This document shows, one piece after another, positions 34,572-45,818 of a stretch of DNA of 64,000 nt. Every line of letters begins with the position of its first letter. Positions within the stretch are counted from its first letter, which is position 1. Source of the DNA: Ophiocordyceps camponoti-saundersi (nom. inval.) (lineage: Eukaryota; Ascomycota; Sordariomycetes; Hypocreales; Ophiocordycipitaceae); the NCBI GenBank assembly GCA_003339415.1, contig PDHQ01000012.1, positions 337,458 through 401,457 of the forward strand. Reading direction: 5' to 3'. The position numbers were made by a program, and so were the translations under genes. The notes beneath the pieces are model-generated. The model ran no database searches. It saw nothing but the letters and a program-made list of their open reading frames with translations, and had not been told where the DNA came from.

Positions 34572-35412
34572 ATGGCAAGAGGGCTACAACCACTGCTACA
34601 ACGGCTCATCCTCGGGGTTCTCGTCCTAGCGAGCGCGGCGCGGGGACTGAAGCTCGAGCTGCACGCGCATCCCGGATCGGAGAGCAAGAAGAAGGAGAGA
34701 TGTGTTCGAAACTTTGTCGGGCAGGAGACTTTGGTTGTCGTTGCGGCCAAGGTTGATGGGCACAAGGGTGATGGGATGATGGTTAATATGCATGTGCGTG
34801 TTTTGCTTCCCCCTTCATATGGTTCTCTTTTTCTGTCAAGTGCTTATGTGTGCTTTCGTTTACTGATTCTCTCTCTCTTTATTCTGGCAGATTCGCGATG
34901 CTCTTGGCAACGAGTATGCTAAACCGCGTGACGTGGTGGGCGAGTCGAGATCAGTCTTTACATCTCATCACGACGCAGCCTTTGACGTCTGTTTCGAAAA
35001 CATTCTCACAAGCGGTACTTTCCTCTTCCCCCTTTTTCTCCCCCATCCTTTCCATGATCTTCTCCAAACTAATACTCCCCCCAAAAAAGGCCGTCGTCCA
35101 ACAACTCCCTTCCGCAACGTCGAACTCGACATCGACATCGGCGCCGACGCAAAAGACTGGTCCGCCATCCAAGCAACCGAGAAGCTCAAGCCGGTCGAGG
35201 CCGAGCTGCGAAGGATGGAAGAGCTCACGTTGGAGATGGTGCGCGAGATGGATTACTTGCGCGTCCGGGAGCAGAAACTCCGCGATACGAACGAGAGCAC
35301 CAACAATCGGGTTAAGTGGTTCGGTATCGGCACTACTTGGTTGCTGGTTGCGCTTTGGGCCTGGCAGATTATGTATCTGCGTGCTTACTTTCGCTCCAAG
35401 CATCTCATTTAG
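34572..35412 (+). CDS. ERV25: p24-family cargo receptor Erv25
   Basis: Three exons (34572-34793, 34891-35014 and 35090-35412) with introns of 97 and 75 nt give 222 aa, the usual p24 length. There is a signal peptide ([15 protein letters not shown]), then a lumenal GOLD domain beginning [10 protein letters not shown] with paired cysteines (RCVRNFVG and AFDVCFENI). A coiled-coil follows ([25 protein letters not shown]), then [13 protein letters not shown], one membrane helix ([21 protein letters not shown]) and a short basic cytosolic tail [10 protein letters not shown]. It acts in COPII/COPI vesicle traffic between ER and Golgi with other p24 proteins. ERV25 is assigned over other p24 members from the tail and coiled-coil wording. 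Confidence 0.93.
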
Positions 35413-35816
35413 CTGGGTTTTGTTTCTCTTTTGGGAGGGAGTTTCATTGCCACTGTTGTCTCGTTTCTTCCTTTGCAGCCGTAATCGTGAAGCCAGCAAC
35501 TGCTTCGGGATCATTCATCTAGATGGTCGCTATCATATAAAGAGAGGGAAAAAGAGAAGACCGGCTTTTTTTCTCGCCCTTCATCTTGAGTATATCCGTA
35601 ACAGCCTAGACTGGAATCTAAAGTGGCAAAAAGAGAGCAGTGGGAAATAAGGGGGGGGGGAAGGGCATTGGTAAGAGGTTGTAACGAGGCTATTTCAGCC
35701 TACCCTCCCTCCCAGTCGCCACCCACCTCTCTCTACAACACATTCCCATCTCTCACCCCCCAACCTCAATCAACGACGCAACAAACAAGAACCCCAATCA
35801 CGAAATCCACCAAAAA
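35413..35816. other. Intergenic, ERV25 terminator and SDH5 promoter
   Basis: No gene seen. The last 100 bp are C-rich, as expected of a short fungal leader. Confidence 0.5.
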
Positions 35817-36451
35817 ATGGCATCTCGTCGTCTAACAAGTCGCCTCCTCCCCCTCCTAGCCCAGCGGAGCACCTCATCCTCAACCTCGACCTCAATCCCT
35901 CACCAAGCCGAAGCCAAGATCCGAATCGAGCCGATCCAACGATCAGGCGAAGACAGCACGACGAAGCGCGCGCGCCTCCTCTGTAAGCCACCACATCTTC
36001 GATGCCTCTCTCCTCCCCTAAACAATCAGACTCACAACTCTCTCAAGACCAGTCAAGGAAAAGAGGAACGCTAGAATCAGACCTCCTCCTCTCCTCCTTC
36101 GCAGACGCCCACCTCCCCACCCTAAGCGAAAGCCAACTATCGCAATACGACAAGTTCCTAGACGAGAACGACTGGGACATCTACTACTGGGCGACACAGA
36201 CGGACGACGGACGAGAATCCACCGCCGCCGCGACCGAGGAGTCCGTCGTCGAACGCAACGGCGAGGATTCGTCTTCCGCACCGCCTGGGGAATGGCCGCG
36301 TTCTACGGCCGGTAGTTTTCGTCCGCTGCATAGGCCCGTTCCTCCCCGTTGGAAGGACTCGGATATCCTTCGCCTTTTGAGGCAGCATGTTGCTTCTCGC
36401 TCGGCTGTTGGCGGACGGGGATTGGCGTTTATGCCTCCGCTGCCGTCTTGA
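35817..36451 (+). CDS. SDH5: Succinate dehydrogenase assembly factor 2 (mitochondrial)
   Basis: Two exons (35817-35982 and 36048-36451; 65-nt intron ending TCAAG) give 189 aa. The N-terminus [22 protein letters not shown] is Arg/Ser-rich and lacks acidic residues, as in a mitochondrial presequence. The Sdh5 core reads [24 protein letters not shown] and then [18 protein letters not shown], the family hallmark (SDHAF2/Emi5). This factor promotes covalent FAD attachment to the SDH flavoprotein subunit in the matrix. After the core is a variable Ser/Glu-rich stretch and a short conserved-looking end ([15 protein letters not shown]). Acceptor choice is fixed by the Y-Q-S-R-K reading across the junction. 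Convergent with DSN1. Confidence 0.92.
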
Positions 36452-36761
36452 TGGTTGGATAGCTGTCGATCGCGATACTCGTAGATCTAGCTAGGTGTGA
36501 CTTTTTGGGACGTCCATGAACCTATCGATATGTCTGCTCGGGACATGGGAAACGCCCATTCACACCCACCGTACATACATACTCACATACATACACACAT
36601 AACCTGAATGCCTGCCTACCCCCCTACCCCCCTATAGTCATCGTGTCATAAATGAGCGGTAGAAGCCAGTCGAAAAGAAAACCCTCTCCTTGGTATAAAA
36701 CTCCAACAAACATAAGCACAAACCCTCAACCACACTTCCCTTGTCACCTTCACCCTCACCC
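36452..36761. other. Convergent intergenic region
   Basis: Downstream of SDH5 and of DSN1, with ACATACATAC repeats near 36582-36600. No gene. Confidence 0.5.
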
Positions 36762-38733
36762 TCACCCACCGCCTCCGCCGCCGCCATCCCCACGAGGTAA
36801 TATCCGGCTCAGGCTCCTCAACACCTTGGCAACAGTCGCCTCCTCCCTCGTCCCCGCCCGCTCCCTCTCCCTCTCCTCCCTCTCCTTCAACCTGACGGCC
36901 CCCAGCCGCAGCACCTCCGCCGCCTCTTCGTCCGCCACCAGCACCCGCTGCTCCAGCTTGTGCACGCTGTCCGCCAGCTGATCTGCCTGAAGCGCCATCG
37001 ACTCGTGCATCTCTCGCAGCTGGTCTTCCGTTCGTGTCCGCGCCGCCACAAAAGACTCCTCGGAATCGCCCAGGAAGCGTGCTATGGCCTTATCTTCGGC
37101 ATCTAGGAGGTCCGAGTCGGCCGCCGTCAGTTCGTCCGAGAAGGAGAGCCGAGGCTGGTCGGGAGGCGGTTTGCTCATCAGCAACCATGCTTTCTTCTCT
37201 TCTCGCAGTCTGGATAAATCGTCGATCCTTGTTAGCCGCGGTCCTTGCCCTGCGTCGATAATTACTTCCAAGGAAGAAACGTGTTACCTCGCAATCTTGG
37301 CCTCCAGTGCTGCCATCTTCTCATCGAGCTCCGCATTTCGCGGGTTCGGCTTCAGCACCACCTGCCTGCTCTTGGCCTCATCCTCGTCTCTGCTGAACCA
37401 GTCCGAGAACTCCGACTTGGAGGCAAAGTCCTTGAGCAGCTGATCCTGTATCGCGCGAGCTGCCAATCAAGGAAACAGAAGAAAATATTAGCCAACCCCA
37501 AGGGGAAAGGGGATAGAGAAAGTAGGGTCAAAGTACACATACCGCCAAGTATCGCGTGTGAGCCGGACGTGCCGTGCGGCGGCTTCTCCGAGAGGGCGCG
37601 TTCGCCGCACCACATGAGCAACTGCTTCATCCGCCGCGGCTCCGGCAGCCCATCCGCCGAGATGTGCTTGTAAAAGTCGGTCGAGTCGACCTCGTTGTGC
37701 GGGAGCGCAGCCTGACCGTTGTCGATAAGTGAGCTGGCCCGTCGGCCGCGCGTCCCCAGGCTGCTTCTTCGGTTGGACTGTCCTTTGCGCCGCATCTCCT
37801 TGTTGCGATTGATGACGGGCGTGTCGCTCATGGGCAGTGCGATTGTCGTTGGTGATGCTGGTCGTTGAGTGGGAGGAGGAGGAGGAGGAGGAGGAGGTGG
37901 TGGTGGTGGTGGTGGCGGCGGCGGCGATGGCGATGGCGATCGGGCCATTGGCTTGTTGTTCCCGCGCTTCTTGGATCTTGTCGTGCTCTTTTTGACCTGA
38001 ATCTTCTCCTCGTTGCCGTTTCGAGATGCGCGCTTGGTCTGAGTCTTGTCCTCGTTGCCGCCGCGGGACGTGCGCCTCGTCTGAATCTTCTCCTCGTTAC
38101 CGCCGCGAGACACGCGTCGGCTCTGGCTCTTCTCCTCATCACCACCCCGAGAAGCGCGTCTATCCTTCCCACTCTCACCAGCACCACCCGACCCCATCTC
38201 GCCCTCCCAAACAACACCACCAGAAAGCCGCAAGCTCCGTCTCGTACCGCGCCTCGCCGGCAACGAAGCTTCCTCGTCCGTCGCCGCCACCTTCGCGTCT
38301 CCGCTAGCACCCTTTCTCCTCGTAACCCTCTTGGAAGACCTGGTCGAGGCCTCCGCCGACAGATGTTGCTCATCCGTCATCGTCATCGCGTCCGGTGACG
38401 AATCTCTATCCCTCTTCCTGTCGCCGGTAGCCTTGACGGTCTTTCGAACCCCTTTTTTCGTCGTCGTAGTCGTCGTAGTCGTCGTAGATGTGGGCTCCTT
38501 CTCCTCCGTCTTAGGCCTCTTCGACATGCGAACAAATTGAAAATCGTCATCCTGTTCCAAATCGGCCGCAGCTAAAATCCGCTCATTAGCATCCCATTCG
38601 CCTGTTTCTTGCAATTTTCCCGTCCCCTCATCGTAGCGCAGACAGAGTAAGAGACAGACAGAAAGAAAGAAAACGGGGGGGACCTACCAGCAAGCCGCTT
38701 GCTCGTTCGCCGCTTCTTCTGCTCACCACCCAT
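36762..38733 (-). CDS. DSN1: Kinetochore MIS12-complex subunit Dsn1
   Basis: Four exons (38733-38688, 38571-37543, 37459-37288 and 37209-36762) with introns of 115, 83 and 78 nt give 564 aa. A basic, disordered N-terminal half carries RRxS-type tandem repeats and a run of about 22 prolines. The Dsn1 signature follows: RRSSLGTRGRRASSLIDNG, ALPHNEVDSTDFYKHI, GLPEPRRMKQLLMWCGERAL. A helical, coiled-coil C-terminus follows (LRREEKKAWLL; ADQLADSVHKLEQRV) and ends in a glycine run. Dsn1 links centromeric chromatin to the Ndc80 outer kinetochore. The first intron uses an acceptor about 18 nt after a GCTAAT branch site, which reads AAADLEQDDDF across the junction. Confidence 0.9.
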
Positions 38734-39267
38734 ACTCAAATGCAGCGCCTGAGTCGCCACGAGAGTCGTCATCGACGGCCGCTTTCGCTGATTCCTTTTC
38801 GCCTTTCGCCTCTGCCTCGGCCTCGGCCTTTGCCTTTTTCCCACCCCCCTCCCACCCTCCCCCAAAGGTCGCGCGCGCGGATCGCGTTGAAAGGGGAAAA
38901 GAAGCGGGATGGACCGAGCTGAGCCACCCCAAATCCCGCGCCTCACGCGTTAATTCGCGACTGGTCTTTTCCTTTGACGCTCCGCAGTCCGGCGCTCGAC
39001 GGCGCACAAAGAAGACAAAGAAAGAGAGCGAGAGAGAGAGGAGAGTGGAAGCGTCGGTCGTGTGTTTACTTCTTCGCATCCTCACCCACGTCCCTCCCCA
39101 ATAGGGAACTCGATAGGCAGTTTCCTGCCACTGCGCTAAGCCTCTTTCGGCCTCTCCACAAGTGAGTCGCTGATTGGCCGGTTTACTTCCTTACTTGGCT
39201 GACATAATCTCGAGCTCAGGTCTGGTTGGTGAGACTACATGTAGAATCATGACATCAGCCATGCTAA
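38734..39267. other. DSN1 promoter region
   Basis: Pyrimidine/purine-skewed sequence upstream of DSN1. No separate gene seen. Confidence 0.5.
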
Positions 39268-39276
39268 TTGATTAAA

Positions 39277-39731
39277 GAGTATTCATATTTGCCACGGCAC
39301 CTATTCCTATTAGACACGACACTCCTAGATTTAGCGGTACGTACCGAATTACTAAGGCATTTTCCGACCTACCCCACCACGTAACGTGATAGCGGTACAA
39401 GGCCTAGGGAGACTTAAATATCGCTCGTAGTCCGTAAGTACCTATCTTTTTATCTACCCGCGCGCACGCTTTGCGTTTTCTAGCCGGAAAAAAAAAAATA
39501 GAGGTAAGCAGAGGTAGGTATAGAAGGTATAGGTAGGCTTAGTTAGGCATAGAAACGTAAAAGTAGGTAGAGGTAGGTAGAAAAGATAGATACCTATAGA
39601 TTACGAGTAACTTTAGGCGTCCTACGACTTTGTACCGGGCAAAAAAAATTATCTTTGTCATCAGGTACGTACCGCTAATTTCAGAATGTCGTGTCTAATA
39701 GGAATAGGTGCCGTGGCAAATATGAATACTC
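39277..39731. mobile_element. Mutator-type MITE with long terminal inverted repeats and 9-bp target duplication
   Basis: The element is 455 bp. It begins GAGTATTCATATTTGCC and ends with the exact reverse complement. The inverted repeats are identical for about 45 bp and alignable with one small indel for about 69 bp, to a shared GGTACGTACC. It is flanked on both sides by TTGATTAAA (39268-39276 and 39732-39740), a perfect 9-bp duplication. Long terminal repeats with a 9-bp duplication are the Mutator-like signature. The interior has no coding frame. It carries GGTAGG-type repeats and a secondary inverted repeat (AAGTACCTATC near 39435 and its imperfect complement near 39575). Confidence 0.88.
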
Positions 39732-39740
39732 TTGATTAAA

Positions 39741-40276
39741 AGAGTGTCTTAGAAGGCGAAGTTGCAGCATGTTTGAAGTTGCAGGTGTGATGACAAGCTC
39801 AAGTTATACATAAGTAACACATCACACACAGCACTCGACATGACAGATGGGAATAGATTGTATACTGTACTATGAGCGGCAAAGTTTGCCAACAGCAGTG
39901 TGAATTCTTATTATGATCACGCACGATGACAAGCCATTCGCAACATGGAACCTGTTTTCTGCAAAGTCGAAATTCAAGGCTCGACTAAAGACGCTTATCC
40001 ACCAGTTTTCTTGCTCCAACGCCGATAAACAGAATTCCTTCGTCATTGACACATCTCTGGCATGCCGCTTGTTATCCTGCTTCGTCCGTCATACGTTGTC
40101 ACTCGACCAATGACTAACTTCATGAGTAGGCACAGTGGCCCGGCGAAAAGAGAGGCGACCTTGTGGTAAGACTGCCACCGATGAATCGCGTCTTCCTTAT
40201 AGGTCCAGTGACAATAGGTAGATGGTGAGACTGCTGAATGGAGGAGACCCGTGTTGGTCTAGCGTGAATTGCCAGC
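39741..40276. other. 3' flank of the bZIP gene
   Basis: No gene seen. Short open frames here lack family features. Confidence 0.5.
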
Positions 40277-42188
40277 CTATGAGAATCGACGCTGCACGTT
40301 TTGGCCGGGCATGACCTGCTGGTTGGGAATCGGTCCTGCCATCCCGTAAGGATTCATCTGCGCATTATATGGCTCCATCTGCGCTATAAATGCACCGTGT
40401 ATGCCTTGTTGTTGTGTCACCGGACAGTCCTTGTGGGCAAGCAGGAGCGTCTTGAGATTGACCACCTCTTCACGCAACTGCGACACCTGCGTCGTGAGTG
40501 CGTCGTTCTCAGTGCCGTACATCTCGACCTTGTTCTGGAGGTTGGCAAGCCATTGCTTCTTCCGTTGTCGACATTTGAGGGCCGCGACCCTGTGAGCGAC
40601 GGTATTAGCAGGGCAAAGTCGACAATGAGATAACATGGGGGGCTTACCGATTTCTCTCGAGGAAATTCTTGCGTTTCTCCTCCTCCGTCATCTTGGACTT
40701 GCCACCACCATCTTCGAACTTGCCCTTCATGTCATCATCGTCGTCTTCATCTTCGTCTTCGTCGGACATGTCTAAGATTCCGTTGGCGTGTCCATTGTTT
40801 CCTTTCGCCTTCTTGGCCGTCGGTGCCTTGATTGGCAGATCGTCCGTTTTTCTTCGACCGTTGGAGCTGGCGCTCAGGCTATTTTTCTTGCCCTTGGTCC
40901 TGGAGCTGGGTTTCATCTGCGTACCGTCTTCAGACATGTTACTATTATCGCTGGCGGCCCGGACCGAGTTCATCTGGGGGGTATGGTTATTGGCGACTTG
41001 GGAATTCGCTTCGTGGTTCAGCGTCGATCCGGGGGCAGGGTGTGCGTGGCCAGGTCCGGAAACTGGGGCGGCAGCTGGAGCCGCAGCAGATGCAGGAGCC
41101 GGAGCCGCGGCTGGCGGGAAGTGAGCGGTGCTCTGAGTTCCGTTTCGGCCCTGACCTCCTTGCGCTAGCATAAAGAGTCCATTGGCAGCGTCGTTGTCGT
41201 GAGGATCGAATGGCCCTGTTGCCGGTTTCGCCTCGGTTTTCTCGGTAGACGCGCCGTTCGGTATTTCCTGCTGTGGAGCGGACGTGGTCGGGGCTTGCTG
41301 TGACGGCGGCGCGTTGGCAGTGCTTTGCTCTCGTTTGGCGGCAGCGCTCAGGGCGGTGCGGTGGAAGTCGAGAGTATTCGGAGTCGCGCCGCCACTGGCT
41401 AACTGGGCGAAGAGTGCTTGGGAGTTGGGACTAGGGGCAGGAAACATGGACCCGCTGCCGCCAGGCGTGAGGCCGGACCTTAATGACGACTCGTTCGGAG
41501 TAGGGAAGCCACCTCGCAGATGATGCGCGTCGCTGAAGTAGTCGTTGGCCGGGCCAGACAGCATGGCAGGACTTAGAGGTCCGGTTCGGAGAGAACCCCC
41601 TCCCCAGTTAAATGGAGTCGCGTTACTTCCCGGTAGCAGTGATGATGGCGACGTCAGCGCGGCCACGGAGGGCAATTTTGTACCTCCTGGAGTTTCGGGT
41701 CCTCCGCCGCCGAAAGACTGCTCGAAGGGATTTGGCTCCAGACTGAGAGATCCTCCTCCGACCTGGGTCGCAAAGAAGTCTGGCGTTTGTGTGCCTCCCG
41801 GCGCCTGCTGCGATTGACCGGGTCGTAGCGGCGGCGCGAGTGGCTTGGCGACTTCGGCATTGGACGAGCCCTCGAGCTTGCCCACGGATTCGATCTTCGC
41901 GTCGGAAGGTAAATCTGCGTCCAAGGTGAGACTCGGGTTCGGATGCTCAGAAGCTGTAGCTTGCACGGGTGGGTAGGAAGGATGATGACGACATGGAGGA
42001 GCGGAAAAAAAGTTTGGTGGCTTTGAGTAGGCAGTGGCGAACTTAAGGGCTAGTAGGTAGGAGGGGGAGGGGGGGCGAAATACAGAGGAAGAGGAACAAT
42101 AGCGAGGCTCACCTTGTCGGGAAGGCTTATTGTTTGCAGGCGTGGGAGACTTGGACCGGCTTCGAGCGGAGGCGGGCGAAGTCCCCAT
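40277..42188 (-). CDS. ATF1: Atf1/AtfA-type bZIP transcription factor
   Basis: Three exons (42188-42113, 41959-40648 and 40589-40277; introns 153 and 58 nt) give 566 aa. The reading frame is open upstream of 42188 but that ATG (MGTSPASARSRSKSPT) is the first. A long Pro/Ser/Gly-rich activation region contains FNWGGGSLRTGPLSPAMLSGP and RGGFPTPNESSLRSGLTPGG, typical of Atf1 proteins. Near the C-terminus is an acidic run, then the bZIP: EEEKRKNFLERNRVAALKCRQRKKQW with a leucine zipper (NKVEMYGTENDALTTQVSQLREEV...LKTLLLAHKDCP). The last intron splits the basic region. Atf1 is a nuclear partner of the stress MAP kinase Hog1/Sty1 and binds CRE-type sites; regulation here is inferred from the family. 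Confidence 0.93.
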
Positions 42189-43806
42189 GATGACGATAGG
42201 ACTATGATGTAGTGACACTAGGGGGGGGGGGGGGAAGGATTCGGTACTGTAGGGGAGGCGACAAGAGGTGGAGTGGGGCGAGAGGCGTGAAGGAAAAACA
42301 AAAAAAAATAAGAAATAAAGATAAAATTCAAAGGTTGCGCAACCCCAGGCAAGGTAAAGACGTAGAATACGACGGGGGGGGCGCAGAGAGGAGACAGAGA
42401 GATGGTGGTTGATGATGATGATGATGATGATGATGAGGTCACCGATAGCAGTCGAGGGTGGGAAGGTATCGTTGGAGGGGGGTGGGCGGCTAAAGTGAGG
42501 CGCAAAAAAAAAGGAATAAAAAAAGGAGGCGTCGCTGCGGAGGAAGAAAGGAGGATGAATGAGGAGAAGGAAGGAGGGGGGCCAAGATTGACGCCTGCTG
42601 GTGGCTCAGCAGCACAAGCCGTCGGGGCCGACTGTGCGGGAAAACCCCCCCTTTCTCCCAGGTCGATAAAGGAAGAGACAGCGAGAGAGAGAGCGAGAGA
42701 AAAGAGAGGGAAAAAAAAAAGAAAATAGTCTGGTTGGATAGGCAGGTACGAGCGGAAAGCACCAAAAGGCTAAAACGCGCGCCTCCTACCCGATGGTGGG
42801 ATTTTCGCTGGGCTGAGGTTCTCTCGTTGGGAGGGGGGAAAAAAAAGATTGGAGAGGAAGAGAGGAGGAAAGACGTCAGAGATGACGTTGTAGGAGAGAA
42901 GGGGATTAAAAAAAAGGGCAAAAAAAAATACATACATACATATATTAAAGAGAAAAATGGAGGGAGCGCCCAGGCAGGAGAGGGCGGGCTCACTAAACCC
43001 AAAACTTGTCTGTTCTGTCTTCTTCTGTCTCGCCCCGAGGCACACTTCACTTTTTCGCACTGTACGCACTGTGCACGCTGTACCAGCATGCATGTGCGTG
43101 TGCCGGAGCAGCATCCACGGATTACAGTGTGCCGGCTATCCAATAAATAGTCCAGTGGCAGTTCGCTCACTGACAGTGGCAGCCAGTGGTGGCCGGTGGC
43201 AGTCAGCGGTACCTGGACAGTGGCAGCCTCGCCAATGGCAGCCCGGACTACCGACACTGTGCGGGAACTTGTCGAGCCGGTCCGAGCTTCGTACCCCATC
43301 TAGTGTATTTTTTTTTTCTTTCTTTCCCTCTTAGTCGGCATCGTAAAAGATGGTACGGGATCGCTTTTTTTCTTAAACCCGGCCTTTGTTGCGAAGATGC
43401 TTCAGAGGTCCGTACGAGATGAATTCACACAGACACATGCCTTCGTACGGCAGTCTTGAGGTTGCAAGGGAGATGAGAGCCACTTACTGGCCTACCTACA
43501 TACATACATCCTACCTTGTAGAAAGATGAATATCCGTATCGAGGTAGATAAACGGTCGACGCGGCCATGCCAACAAACCAACAGCGGGCGACTAACGTGA
43601 ACGAGAAGCAGAACAAACAGCAGCACGTGATAATCCCCTTTTGTGTGGCGTGCATGTATTTGTACAAGGTACATATTTTCATGGTGTAGAAAGGTGCCAG
43701 CAGCCGTCAGCAACACGGTGAGACGAATAAGAGAAGTCTAGCACGGACAAATGCTACGGAACCCATCTCCCGATCCAGGCACCATTTCCGCGCATCCAAA
43801 GACTCC

Positions 43807-43850
<44 letters not shown>

Positions 43851-45818
43851 CTCTCTCTCTTTCTCCCTCAGAGACTCTCACTCACATACTCACTCACTCA
43901 CTCACTCACTCACTTCTCTCTCACTCTGTCTTTCACCCTCTCACCTCATCCCTCTTATGCCCATCCACCACATCCTGCTATCGAGTCCCTTAGGGCAGCA
44001 CCGGACCGACGTGCCGCACTGTCCAGTACCTTCCCACTAGGGCAACCATGTTAATAAGCGCAGCCTGCACCGCACTCACACGATATAACACACGTAAGCA
44101 CCGTGCGAAACTTCGTTTTTTTCCCTCCCCTCCTCTCCGCCTTCATCGACCCCGGCGCCAGAATCCCGAATAGGGAAAAAATAGCAGCCTGTGTCAACAC
44201 TGTGTGAACATCTTCCCAGGATACAACACTTCCACACAAACATAACTCGACTTCAATCAGCTTCAACCCTCCTACAGAAACTCATCGTTGGCACATGCAT
44301 AACGGACAGCAACCCGGTTGGCATTCCCCGGCTATCTCTTTCGCAAGCCGGAGGAAAAAAACTAACCCTAACTTCGTTCACAATCATCGTCCGGCTTCCC
44401 GATTAAGGGCCAGTTTCATGACGACATAACAGATAGACGGTACCAAGAACGTAGGGGGTGGGGGAAGAAACATCCCATGGTAGAGAGACGTTCCCCATCA
44501 GGCGTCACGTAAAACGGAATCCAAGGAAACCCGAACAAGCTGACGCATCTCTCTCTCTCTTTTCCCCAAGCAAAGCTCACGGCAAGGACAAAACACAAAA
44601 CAAAACAAAAAAAGCTGACAAGTCCATCCGACTGACATCCTTCCTACCTATCCTTCAGCCCGAAACAAAAGTGCACCCAGCTCACAAGTTTCCTCACCAC
44701 CGAGATGCCGCAACCGAGCACCGTGAGTACCTGCCTTAGCAAAGTGTGAAAAAGAAAACAAGAAAGAATACATACATACATATGTCACCGGGCAAGAAGA
44801 ACATCCCCCGATGGCATCTGCTGCCTGACACCGTCCGCACACAGGTTGCGCAGAAGTTAGAACAGCCCAGTCAGCCACAGCATCCACAGTGTTCACAACT
44901 CAGTCAGTACTCAACCATCCGTACCTATCCGTAGAGGTAGTTCAAGTGATGGCGCGATAGCCAATGACGTCAATAACCCGCCTCAACACCTCAAAGGCAC
45001 GTGCAAGTCGCGACCCAACATCGGCTCAACATCTCAACACCCCCTCAAAAGCAGGCTGAGACGGCCGCGATCTTAAGATACCCATTCTGCGTCTCTTACT
45101 AGGTAGTTAGAATTCATAACCCCCCCCCTCCCCCATCAACTTCCTTCTAGTGGTACATAAATTGACGAGCCTGAACCCTAAAAAAGGGCACTCAACCTGA
45201 CTCAACCTCGAGTGCTCATCGCCGGCCAACGTCCGGAATGTTCCTCGAGCCGCAACCTCGTCCTCGCTCGGATGTTTGCATGTATGTATGTAGGCGCGTA
45301 GCCTCTCTGCTGAAGACCCGTCCAAATATGTACCAAGGGTATCCGTAGGCCATGGCCAGTATCTTATTCTCACCTGATAGGTTAAAAGGCTGTAGACTGT
45401 AGTTGAGCGGAAACTGCCGCCTGTCCCACGCTTAACTTAGGGAACGCGTCTTGTCCCCCACCCGCCAAGTCGCGACGCGACGACACGCGTCAACTCAAGC
45501 TTCGGTGTATAACGCGCTGTGCGCCACGTCAGCCGTCGCTCCTTGGCACCCAGTTTGACGTCTTTTCTCAAATCTGTACATATGTATGTACTCTTTATAT
45601 GTCCAAACGCGGTTCTCATGCATGCTTGATGTGTACAGATTTGTATGTAGTAGGAAGGCTTACTAGCCGCGTGCTCAAATGTCGACTTCTGTATTTGCTA
45701 CCTTGATAGCTCTCTACGTTCGTTCCACTTTAGAGAACCTGACATGTCCATGAACCCCGAGATGCCCCAAGCTTGTCTAAATGATGTAAGAAAAAAGAGA
45801 CCGTGGTTCATGACCAAA
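42189..45818. other. Long intergenic region upstream of ATF1
   Basis: About 3.6 kb with no supported gene. It contains a G11 run (42221-42233), GAT repeats (42412-42437), purine-rich tracts (42500-42960), CT and CTCA repeats (43811-43915), TATG tetranucleotides and several C runs. Such long leaders or promoters are common ahead of fungal stress regulators. Confidence 0.5.
43811..43843. repeat. CT microsatellite
   Basis: An uninterrupted CT run for most of its length, followed by CA and further CT and CTCA repeats to about 43915. Confidence 0.85.

Noticed and set aside
37828..38398. Basic frames on both strands across the DSN1 repeats
   Set aside because: Produced by the triplet repeats encoding polyproline and RRxS units.
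42490..43299. 269-codon minus-strand open frame upstream of ATF1
   Set aside because: Low-complexity Ser/Leu/Phe reading of purine-rich tracts, with no domain or splice support.
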